The position numbers and the translations under genes were made by a program. A stretch of 5,449 nucleotides of DNA, taken from contig CAISOQ010000025.1 of the NCBI GenBank assembly GCA_903887095.1, forward strand, positions 1-5,449. Direction: 5' to 3'. This DNA comes from an uncultured Flavobacteriia bacterium. Lineage in GTDB: Bacteria; Bacteroidota; Bacteroidia; Flavobacteriales_D; Crocinitomicaceae. The number at the start of each line of letters is the position of its first letter. Position 1 is the stretch's first letter. Below are positions 1-5,449 of the stretch, one piece after another. The notes beneath the pieces were generated by a model. That model made no database searches, was not told the DNA's origin, and worked only from the letters and a program-made list of their open reading frames with translations.

Positions 1-481
1 CATTTAAAATCAATGTTTTAATTTCCAAAAAATCTGCGTAGCCTATGAAAGCTGTAATTACAGCAATGATACAAAGCATTACCAAATCAACAGCCCTCTC
101 CGCAATGATAGTTCCAAATGAACTTGAAAAAGGCACACCATCAGAACGGTATAGCATAGCCGAGCGAGAAGCTTCTCCTGCTCTAGGTATTGTAAGATTG
201 ACAATATACCCAATCATTATTGCATGGTACCGATTCCAGAATTTTGTTGAATAACCGATTGGCTCAAGGACGAATTTCCATCGGTGAGCTCTTGAAAGAT
301 AAGCCAATACACCTATTAGCATTGATAGAACAATCCAAAAGTAATTTGCTTCACGAATTGCCTTGTAGAAGAGTGTTTTTGCTTCGGTGCTCATGCCGGA
401 AAAAAACACCCAAATAAGGTAAAAGCCCAATAAAAGTGGTAAGACTGTTTTAACGACGACCAACAGGGCTTTTTTCGTCAT
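1..481 (-). CDS. LPG synthase TM-region/UPF0104 family integral membrane protein (N-terminal part, runs off the window)
   Basis: The first 160 codons are present; the gene continues past position 1, so about half of a typical 310-340 residue family member is visible. Hydrophobic stretches at about residues 5-27, 48-63, 85-98 and 131-148 look like transmembrane helices. The family signature is seen as SRAHRWKF (63-70), NLTIPRAGEASRSAML (95-110) and IIAERAVDLVML (125-136), the conserved R-GE-R and ER-D residues of PF03706. Some members carry a C-terminal domain that transfers lysine to phosphatidylglycerol; the stand-alone membrane part is usually called a flippase-like protein and its substrate is generally unknown. 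Its ATG shares one base with the panD stop codon (TGATG), so it is probably translationally coupled to panD. Family is confident. The substrate, and whether a transferase domain follows, cannot be told from here. Confidence 0.88.
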   Translation of the reverse strand, partial: MTKKALLVVVKTVLPLLLGFYLIWVFFSGMSTEAKTLFYKAIREANYFWIVLSMLIGVLAYLSRAHRWKFVLEPIGYSTKFWNRYHAIMIGYIVNLTIPRAGEASRSAMLYRSDGVPFSSSFGTIIAERAVDLVMLCIIAVITAFIGYADFLEIKTLILN

Positions 482-831
482 CAATCTATGAGATTTGTTT
501 CTTCGTTCGGAAAGACAAGGCTCGGTTTAAATGTTTTTGCCTCCTCAAAATCCATGAATCCATATCCAATAATAATGATGATGTCGCCCATTGCCACTCT
601 TCTTGCAGCAGGGCCATTAAGGCATATCGTACCTGTCTTTCTTTCGCCTTTGATCACGTATGTTTCAAAACGCTCTCCATTGTTGATATTCACAATCTGC
701 ACGCGCTCACCTTCCAACAAATTTGCTGCTTCCATGAGCTCTTCATCAATTGTGATACTCCCAATGTAATTAAGGTCAGCCTGCGTGACTTTAACTCTAT
801 GTATTTTTGATTTTACTACTTGTATTAACAT
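481..831 (-). CDS. panD: Aspartate 1-decarboxylase proenzyme PanD
   Basis: PanD decarboxylates L-aspartate to beta-alanine in the cytosol, supplying one of the two substrates of PanC. The 116-residue length is normal for the family. The pro-enzyme cleaves itself between Gly24 and Ser25 to make the pyruvoyl cofactor, and both residues are present in NYIGSITID (21-29). Other expected residues align at the E. coli numbering without gaps: Lys9, His11, Arg54, Thr57, Tyr58 and the NGPAARR motif at 72-78. The start is an ATG at 831; no Shine-Dalgarno sequence is visible, as is usual in this phylum. panC lies 79 bp upstream on the same strand, and the downstream membrane-protein gene overlaps the stop codon by one base. 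A possible promoter of its own sits just upstream (853-886). All key residues are intact, so the enzyme should be active. Confidence 0.97.
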   Translation of the reverse strand: MLIQVVKSKIHRVKVTQADLNYIGSITIDEELMEAANLLEGERVQIVNINNGERFETYVIKGERKTGTICLNGPAARRVAMGDIIIIIGYGFMDFEEAKTFKPSLVFPNEETNLID

Positions 832-852
832 TCTTAAGGGCTAATTCGTAAA

Positions 853-886
853 CAAAAGTAAAGGAATTTTGAAAAGTCGCGGCAAT
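853..886 (-). promoter_or_regulatory. Possible panD promoter between panC and panD
   Basis: Read on the minus strand, TACTTTTG at 860-853 fits the Bacteroidota -7 consensus TAnnTTTG. An ATTG at 886-883, 22 bp upstream, is a weak match to the -33 element (TTTG). Transcription would begin near 846, giving a leader of about 15 nt before the panD ATG. The -33-like ATTG lies in the loop of the inverted repeat at 873-897. The motif is short and the DNA AT-rich, so a chance match is possible. Confidence 0.35.
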
Positions 887-897
887 TATTCGACTTT
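873..897. repeat. Perfect 7-bp inverted repeat between panC and panD
   Basis: AAAGTCG (873-879) and CGACTTT (891-897) are exact reverse complements separated by 11 bases. On the minus strand the repeat starts 13 nt after the panC stop codon, and its second arm runs into TTTTC. It could be a weak terminator or attenuator of panC transcription, or an operator half-site pair that overlaps the -33 region of the candidate panD promoter. The stem is short and the following T run is only four bases, so it is not a strong intrinsic terminator. Confidence 0.4.
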
Positions 898-910
898 GGA
901 TTGTCTGAAT

Positions 911-1759
911 TTAAAGCAACATGTTGTCAATCAATCTTACATCCCCGCAAAAAGCAGCAATACAGCAAACCGATTGTTCGCTCCAATCATTCTGTAACGA
1001 CGATAAATTTGCAGCATCAACAATATCAAGATACTCCAATTCTAAATTGCTTTCTTGAAAGAATTGAATTGCCAATGAGCGCAACTCTTGTGGCTTAAAA
1101 GAATCTTTGTGTTTTTTAATATGGTCCAATGTCTTGAAAAGAATCAAGGCATCTTCTTTCTGTTGTTCGTTTAATCTTAAATTTCTGCTGCTCATAGCCA
1201 AGCCATTCGATTGACGTAACGTGTCACAACCAACAATATTTATATTGAATTTTAGTGATTTAGTCATGTGCCTTATGATTGCCAACTGCTGAAAGTCTTT
1301 TTGACCAAAATAAGCATTGTTTGGTTCCACAATCTGAAAGAGGTTTCGAACAACATGCACCACACCTTGAAAATGTCCTGGCCTAAACTTCCCTTCCATA
1401 ACTTTATCCAATCCTGACAGATCGATAGGATCATAGGTGTCATTTTCAGGATAAACTTCTTCAACAGATGGAGCAAAAAGAACTGTTGAAAAACCCAATT
1501 CCTCTAACTTTTTAGCATCCGCTTCAAGCATTCTAGGATACTTTTCCAAATCTGTGGGATTGTTGAATTGAGTAGGATTAACGAAAACACTTACAACTAC
1601 TATTTCATTCTCTTTGTGAGCCCTTTCAACAAGAGCTAGGTGACCTTCGTGCAGCGCGCCCATTGTTGGAACAAATCCAATAGTAGAGCCAGGCTTCAAT
1701 TTTGAAACAATGGCCTCTTTCAAGCTAGCTCGTGCAGAAAAAACGGACAGATTGGTCAT
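911..1759 (-). CDS. panC: Pantothenate synthetase (pantoate--beta-alanine ligase) PanC
   Basis: PanC condenses pantoate with beta-alanine, using ATP through a pantoyl-adenylate, to make pantothenate in the cytosol. Numbered from the ATG at 1759 (282 residues, close to the usual ~280), the sequence shows the HIGH-type ATP motif PTMGALHEGHLALV (31-44), VNPTQF (60-65), EGKFRPGHFQGV (122-133), FGQKDFQQ (151-158) and the KMSKS-equivalent MSSRN (189-193). The end, CGDVRLIDNMLL, is also typical. A TTG at 1783 would add eight residues (MSLVQIKR), but this TTG is the end of a TAnnTTTG promoter element at 1788-1781, and the family normally begins just before a sequence like NLSVFSARASL, so the ATG is preferred. 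The motif before MSSRN reads RQSNGLA, where many PanC proteins have RE-x-D/N-GLA; the Glu-to-Gln change is minor. panD lies downstream on the same strand. Confidence 0.96.
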   Translation of the reverse strand: MTNLSVFSARASLKEAIVSKLKPGSTIGFVPTMGALHEGHLALVERAHKENEIVVVSVFVNPTQFNNPTDLEKYPRMLEADAKKLEELGFSTVLFAPSVEEVYPENDTYDPIDLSGLDKVMEGKFRPGHFQGVVHVVRNLFQIVEPNNAYFGQKDFQQLAIIRHMTKSLKFNINIVGCDTLRQSNGLAMSSRNLRLNEQQKEDALILFKTLDHIKKHKDSFKPQELRSLAIQFFQESNLELEYLDIVDAANLSSLQNDWSEQSVCCIAAFCGDVRLIDNMLL

Positions 1760-1780
1760 CCTTTTAATTTGGACAAGAGA

Positions 1781-1788
1781 CAAATCTA
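1781..1788 (-). promoter_or_regulatory. Candidate panC promoter -7 element
   Basis: On the minus strand TAGATTTG (1788-1781) matches the Bacteroidota -7 consensus TAnnTTTG. Transcription would start near 1774, about 15 nt before the panC ATG at 1759. No TTTG is seen at the proper -33 distance; that region is A-rich instead. The position supports the ATG at 1759 over the TTG at 1783, which lies inside this element. Confidence 0.4.
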
Positions 1789-1797
1789 TTCCTTTTT

Positions 1798-1830
1798 GTT
1801 GATGTTCCGCTTTTTTTTTCTATATTTTTG
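1798..1830 (+). promoter_or_regulatory. Candidate promoter for the rightward GlgA-like/DUF4270/glmS genes
   Basis: TATTTTTG at 1823-1830 matches the Bacteroidota -7 consensus TAnnTTTG. Upstream, GTTG (1798-1801, spacer 21 bp), part of TTTGTTG at 1795-1801, is a reasonable -33 element. A start near 1836-1837 gives a leader of about 20 nt to the ATG at 1857. Because the three rightward genes overlap or nearly touch, this is the only obvious promoter for all of them, including glmS. A run of nine T lies within the spacer. Confidence 0.5.
1811..1819. repeat. T9 homopolymer in the promoter spacer
   Basis: Nine consecutive T bases lie between the proposed -33 and -7 elements of the rightward promoter. 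Slippage in such a tract would change the spacer length. It may also simply be a bent, AT-rich promoter element. Confidence 0.9.
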
Positions 1831-1856
1831 TACCGTTTTTAAGACCAAAACTTCGA

Positions 1857-2681
1857 ATGGAGAAGAAAAAAATACTATTTGTATCCCAAGAAATCTTTCC
1901 TTTTTTACCTAAAACTGAAGTATCAAATACTGCGAGGAGACTTCCTCAAGGAATTCAGGAGTCCGGAAAAGAAATACGTGTTTTCACACCTCGATTCGGA
2001 AGCATCAACGAGCGAAGACATCAATTGCATGAGGTAATCCGTCTTTCTGGAATGAATTTAATTATTGATGACACTGATCATCCTTTGATTATAAAAGTAG
2101 CGTCGATTTCAGCAGCTCGTATGCAGGTGTATTTCATTGATAATGATGAGTTTTTCAAAAGAAAAAACACAGTTACTGACGATAAAGGTAATTTCTACAA
2201 TGACAACGATGAACGAGCAATGTTCTTTTGTCGTGGCGTTTTGGAAACAGTTAAAAAATTAGGCTGGCAACCCGATGTAATTCATTGCCATGGTTGGATG
2301 ACTGCTCCAATGGCGTTGTACGTTAAAAAACTTTACAACAAAGACCCTCATTTTGCGGACACGAAAGTCGTTTACAGCATTTACAATGACGCCTTTGAAA
2401 CGCCATGGGACCCGCGCTATCCTGAGAAATTAAAATTTGATGGTTTCGAGGCAGATGTTACAGAGCAACTGCAAGACACGTCTCACACGAACATTACGCG
2501 TGTGGCTGCAAAATATGCTGATGGAATTAACGTTTCTAGTGAAGGCCTTTCCAGTGAGTTGCGCCAAATTTTTGAGGAAGCAACATGCTTGAAACAAGAT
2601 TATGTGCCAGAAGAAAATCAAACAAAAGTAATGTCAGACTTTTTCAATAAAGTAATTGAAGAATCAATACTCATACAATAA
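1857..2681 (+). CDS. Short GlgA-like protein: starch/glycogen synthase N-terminal (GT5) domain only
   Basis: The 274 residues correspond only to the N-terminal Rossmann-like half of glycogen/starch synthase (PF08323). A full GlgA has about 470 residues, with a second half that carries most of the ADP-glucose-binding and catalytic residues; that half is absent. The opening KKILFVSQEIFPFLPKTEVS (4-23) aligns with the GlgA start, but the normal K-T/x-G-G-L substrate motif is replaced by K19-T-E-V-S. Later landmarks are RVFTPRFGSINERRHQLHEV, PDVIHCHGWMTAP (139-151, where active enzymes have H-D-W-H-T) and KYADGINVSSEGLSSEL (the usual ADxVNxVS-like segment). The reading frame ends cleanly, with no remnant of a second domain before the next gene, and from memory similar ~270-residue proteins next to panC are common in this phylum, so this is a stable short form and not a recent break. 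It is unlikely to make glycogen alone; its role is unknown. It is divergent from panC and overlaps the next gene by 26 bp. Confidence 0.88.
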   Translation: MEKKKILFVSQEIFPFLPKTEVSNTARRLPQGIQESGKEIRVFTPRFGSINERRHQLHEVIRLSGMNLIIDDTDHPLIIKVASISAARMQVYFIDNDEFFKRKNTVTDDKGNFYNDNDERAMFFCRGVLETVKKLGWQPDVIHCHGWMTAPMALYVKKLYNKDPHFADTKVVYSIYNDAFETPWDPRYPEKLKFDGFEADVTEQLQDTSHTNITRVAAKYADGINVSSEGLSSELRQIFEEATCLKQDYVPEENQTKVMSDFFNKVIEESILIQ

Positions 2682-3984
2682 AAGTTGTTCTGAAAAGAAT
2701 TCGTGGCGGAAGGTTTTTAAGCTTTCCGCTACTTTTTTATTGCTCTTTTTTATCTTCGCATCCTGTAAGAAAAAAGATTCAGCGGCTGGCAAAGATTTGA
2801 TGAATCCGGAAGACTTATTGAATTCAGCACAAGTTGACACTTTTACATTAAATACTTTCTCCATAGCAGAAGATTCTTTGATTTCAGACAATCCTGCATA
2901 TGCCGTACTGGGATCGTACAATGACCCGAAATTTGGAACCGTAAATGCAAATTTCTACACACAATTAAGGCTTTCAGGTTTGAATCCAAATTTTGGTGAT
3001 GTTTCTACCATTACGATTGATTCGGTAATGTTAGGCTTAGAATACGCTGGATTTTATGGTGAATTTTCTTCTCAGAAAGTTGAAGTTTATGAAATGACGG
3101 AGGCAATTAATATTGATTCCGTTTACTACTCTTTTTCCACAAAAACAACAACATCTGCAGATCTGGTTGAACCTGGCTATGGTACATTTACCCCTAATCC
3201 TGACGGAATTACTGTCATTGGTGCGGATACTGTTGACACACAATTACGCATTAAACTTAAAAACGCTTTAGGTACCCAATTAATCAATGAAGCAGCATCC
3301 GGAGGAACCAATTTTACTTCCAATGAAAACTTCTTAAGTTATTTTAAAGGACTGCATGTTCGCGTAAACAATGCTTCTCAACTAGCGGGTAAAGGTGGTG
3401 TATTCTATTTTAATCTAAACGATCCACTCTCTAAAATGACAGTCTACTATACACAAGATGGCTCTCAAAAGACCTTTGATTTCCTAATCAATTCAGAGTG
3501 TGCTGATTTTAATCATGTTGATATAGACAATACTGGGAAGCCAGTTCAAAATGTTATTGACAACCCATCCAGCGGTCAAGTCGAATATTATTCACAAGCT
3601 TTCAAATCAAGGGCAGTTGTCAAGATGGCAGGATTAAAAAACCTACCCACAAATGCAATCATTCACAAGGCAGAATTGATACTTCCTATACAGTATCAAA
3701 CAGGAGCAAAATATTTGCCACCCGATGAACTTTCTGTATCTGCAAAGATAGATGGGAAATTATCCGGAATTGGAGTTTTTGGACTTTATGATTATGCCTT
3801 TAAACATTATACAATTGATGTAAGAAATTACATGCAAGCTCTTGTCTCTGGCCAAATATCGACTGACGAATTAATTTTATCTCCTAGGCTCTTTATCACC
3901 TCGGCTGAACGAGTTGTTTTCAATGGTCCTAATTCGACCAACAAGAAAAAACCCAAATTGGTAGTCACCTATACGAAGTTTTAA
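2656..3984 (+). CDS. DUF4270 family lipoprotein of unknown function
   Basis: The 442-residue protein starts with a lipoprotein signal: a basic n-region, the hydrophobic run TFLLLFFIFA (26-35) and the lipobox FASC, with Cys37 as the lipidated residue. The mature protein begins CKKKDSAAGKD. It then shows DUF4270 (PF14092) features: a segment ending in SDNPAYAVLGSYNDPKFGTV, then ITIDSVMLGLEYAGFYG, and near the C-terminus the NKAEL-like IHKAELILPI. The body is rich in beta-type sequence with no further membrane helix, fitting a periplasmic or outer-membrane-anchored beta protein. No acidic surface-export signal is evident right after the cysteine, so the facing of the anchor is open. No ATG or GTG is available before the signal; the TTG at 2656 is the only standard start, and it overlaps the GlgA-like gene by 26 bp. 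That implies translational coupling and a long (25-residue) n-region. The glmS start follows the stop by 2 bp. Molecular function is not known. Confidence 0.88.
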   Translation: MKNQYSYNKSCSEKNSWRKVFKLSATFLLLFFIFASCKKKDSAAGKDLMNPEDLLNSAQVDTFTLNTFSIAEDSLISDNPAYAVLGSYNDPKFGTVNANFYTQLRLSGLNPNFGDVSTITIDSVMLGLEYAGFYGEFSSQKVEVYEMTEAINIDSVYYSFSTKTTTSADLVEPGYGTFTPNPDGITVIGADTVDTQLRIKLKNALGTQLINEAASGGTNFTSNENFLSYFKGLHVRVNNASQLAGKGGVFYFNLNDPLSKMTVYYTQDGSQKTFDFLINSECADFNHVDIDNTGKPVQNVIDNPSSGQVEYYSQAFKSRAVVKMAGLKNLPTNAIIHKAELILPIQYQTGAKYLPPDELSVSAKIDGKLSGIGVFGLYDYAFKHYTIDVRNYMQALVSGQISTDELILSPRLFITSAERVVFNGPNSTNKKKPKLVVTYTKF

Positions 3985-3986
3985 TT

Positions 3987-5449
3987 ATGTGTGGAATTGT
4001 TGCATACATCGGTAAAAAAGAAGCTTACCCGATCATCTTGAAAGGTCTTAAAAGACTGGAATATCGCGGTTATGACAGTGCTGGTATCGCCTTGCTGAAT
4101 GAAGGTGAAATAAACTTGTACAAGCGCCAAGGAAAAGTTTCCAATCTTGAAGAATTCGCTGCTGATAAGAACACACACGGACATTCTGGAATTGGTCATA
4201 CACGTTGGGCAACCCATGGAGCACCGAATGACGTAAACGCCCATCCTCATTTTACTACAGATGGCTCACTCGCATTGATCCATAATGGTATTATTGAGAA
4301 TTATGATTCGTTGCGCAAAGAACTAATCAATCACGGTTATGAATTCAGAAGTGAAACCGACACTGAAGTATTGGTGCACCTCATCGATGACATCCGTAAG
4401 AATGAAAACGTTTCACTCGCTGAAGCAGTAAGACATGCTCTTCAAAACGTTGTTGGTGCTTATGCAATTGTCGTTATTTCCAAAGATAATCCTAATCAAT
4501 TGGTCGCTGCCAGAAAAAGTAGCCCACTTGTAGTAGGAATTGGAAATGAAGGAGATTTTTACCTGGCATCCGATGCAACTCCAATCGTGGAATACACGAA
4601 GCGAGTAGTTTATCTTGAAGATGAGGAAATAGCTGTTGTAGACCTAAACGAAGGTTTAAAGATTGTCAATATTGGAAATCAAGAGATAACGCCATATGTT
4701 CAGCAACTACAGTTGGAATTAGAAGCACTTGAAAAAGGTGGATATGAGCATTTTATGCTTAAAGAAATTCATGAACAACCACGATCTATCAGAGATTGTT
4801 TCCGAGGAAGATTAAATGCTGATGAAGCATGGGTTTCACTCGGCGGAATCAAAGAGTATGAACAAAAAATGATCAATGCAAAGCGCATTGTTATGGTGGC
4901 TTGTGGTACATCTTGGCACGCTTGTCTTGTTGGAGAATATTTATTTGAAGACCTTGCTCGTATTAATGTAGAGGTGGAATATGCAAGCGAATTCAGATAT
5001 CGCAATCCAATTATTGGTGAAGATGATATTGTGATTGCCGTTTCACAATCAGGAGAAACAGCTGATACGCTAGCTGCTTTAGAATTGGCAAAATCCAAAG
5101 GGGCAACAATTCTTGGGATTTGTAACGTGGTTGGATCTTCTATTTCAAGAATTACAGATGCAGGATCATACACACATGCCGGACCTGAAATTGGGGTAGC
5201 ATCAACAAAAGCCTTTACAGCTCAAGTGACTGTGCTCACTTTGATGGCACTGTCTTTGGCTCATAAAAAAGGAACATTAAGTGATTCTAAATTCCATTCC
5301 ATGCTTGCAGAACTGGAGAGCATTCCAGAGAAGGTTAAATTGGTTTTGGAAAAGAATGACCTCATCGAAAAAATTGCAGAAACATACAAAGACGCAACAA
5401 ATGCTTTGTATCTAGGTCGCGGAAGTTCGTTCCCTGTAGCCTTGGAAGG
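3987..5449 (+). CDS. glmS: Glutamine--fructose-6-phosphate aminotransferase (isomerizing) GlmS, C-terminus outside the window
   Basis: GlmS converts fructose-6-phosphate and glutamine to glucosamine-6-phosphate and glutamate, the entry step to UDP-GlcNAc for peptidoglycan and lipid A. The visible 487 codons cover about four fifths of a ~610-residue enzyme. The glutaminase domain begins MCGIVAYIG, with Cys2 as the N-terminal nucleophile after Met removal. It continues with RLEYRGYDSAG (23-33), GHTRWATHGAP (70-80), the HNGIIENY oxyanion segment (99-106) and SETDTE (122-127). The first SIS sugar-isomerase domain shows ACGTSWHA (305-312), SQSGETADT (353-361) and EIGVASTKAFTAQ (401-413). The second SIS domain is just starting (LYLGRGSS) when the window ends, so the C-terminal catalytic tail is not seen. 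It lies 2 bp after the DUF4270 stop, so it is almost surely cotranscribed. There is no room for a glmS ribozyme immediately upstream. All visible key residues are intact. Confidence 0.98.
   Translation, partial: MCGIVAYIGKKEAYPIILKGLKRLEYRGYDSAGIALLNEGEINLYKRQGKVSNLEEFAADKNTHGHSGIGHTRWATHGAPNDVNAHPHFTTDGSLALIHNGIIENYDSLRKELINHGYEFRSETDTEVLVHLIDDIRKNENVSLAEAVRHALQNVVGAYAIVVISKDNPNQLVAARKSSPLVVGIGNEGDFYLASDATPIVEYTKRVVYLEDEEIAVVDLNEGLKIVNIGNQEITPYVQQLQLELEALEKGGYEHFMLKEIHEQPRSIRDCFRGRLNADEAWVSLGGIKEYEQKMINAKRIVMVACGTSWHACLVGEYLFEDLARINVEVEYASEFRYRNPIIGEDDIVIAVSQSGETADTLAALELAKSKGATILGICNVVGSSISRITDAGSYTHAGPEIGVASTKAFTAQVTVLTLMALSLAHKKGTLSDSKFHSMLAELESIPEKVKLVLEKNDLIEKIAETYKDATNALYLGRGSSFPVALE

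Noticed and set aside
45..417. Two short plus-strand open frames at the left edge
   Set aside because: They run antisense to the membrane-protein gene, whose conserved R-GE-R and ER-D motifs show the minus strand is the coding one.
568..590. Runs of ATT/ATC-type triplets resembling a microsatellite
   Set aside because: They encode the DIIIIIG strand of PanD, a hydrophobic strand near its C-terminus; codon use varies, so this is not a true tandem repeat.
488..769. Plus-strand open frame opposite panD
   Set aside because: It is the complement of a well-supported panD reading frame and has no recognisable protein features.
1760..1783. TTG start at 1783 giving an eight-residue longer PanC
   Set aside because: The TTG is part of a likely -7 promoter element, and the family start aligns with the ATG at 1759. 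The extra residues show no family similarity.
1835..1851. GTTTT/AAAAC inverted repeat in the leader of the GlgA-like gene
   Set aside because: The stem is only five AT-rich base pairs; in such DNA it is expected by chance and would be unstable.
3985..3986. glmS ribozyme or other leader RNA control directly upstream of glmS
   Set aside because: The gap to the preceding stop codon is two bases and the upstream DNA is coding, so there is no space for a leader RNA.
4769..5173. Minus-strand open frame of 134 codons opposite glmS
   Set aside because: It lies antisense within the intact SIS domain of glmS and shows no family motif, so it is a shadow frame.

Overview
The window looks like an ordinary chromosomal segment of a member of the Bacteroidota, most likely the Flavobacteriia. 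Four things suggest this: AT-rich DNA, start codons without Shine-Dalgarno sequences, several matches to the Bacteroidota promoter -7 element (TAnnTTTG), and a DUF4270 lipoprotein, a family I know only from this phylum. The gene order (LPG-synthase-like membrane protein, panD, panC, short GlgA-like protein, DUF4270, glmS) is, from memory, one that recurs in flavobacterial genomes. I see no mobile element, CRISPR array, rRNA or tRNA gene.

The layout is two divergent gene sets that fire away from a short control region at about 1760-1856. Leftward on the minus strand are panC (911-1759), panD (481-831) and the N-terminal part of an integral membrane protein of the LPG synthase TM/UPF0104 family (481 to beyond position 1). 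Rightward on the plus strand are a short GlgA-like protein (1857-2681), a DUF4270 lipoprotein (2656-3984) and glmS (3987 to beyond 5449). The rightward genes are packed tightly: one 26-bp overlap and one 2-bp gap. On the left, panD and the membrane protein share one base, while panC and panD are separated by 79 bp that hold an inverted repeat and a possible panD promoter.

Two pathways are clear. PanD makes beta-alanine from aspartate, and PanC joins it to pantoate to give pantothenate, the precursor of coenzyme A. GlmS makes glucosamine-6-phosphate, the first committed step to UDP-GlcNAc, peptidoglycan and lipid A. The other three genes are less well understood: a membrane protein of flippase/LPG-synthase type, a secreted lipoprotein, and a glycogen-synthase N-terminal domain that has lost its normal nucleotide-sugar motif and its whole C-terminal half. 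A link to envelope biogenesis is plausible but inferred from position only.

I did not find a clearly new biological system. The points most worth checking are the degenerate single-domain GlgA-like protein, the compact divergent promoter with a T9 tract in its spacer, the TTG-initiated lipoprotein gene overlapping its upstream neighbour, and the palindrome between panC and panD.
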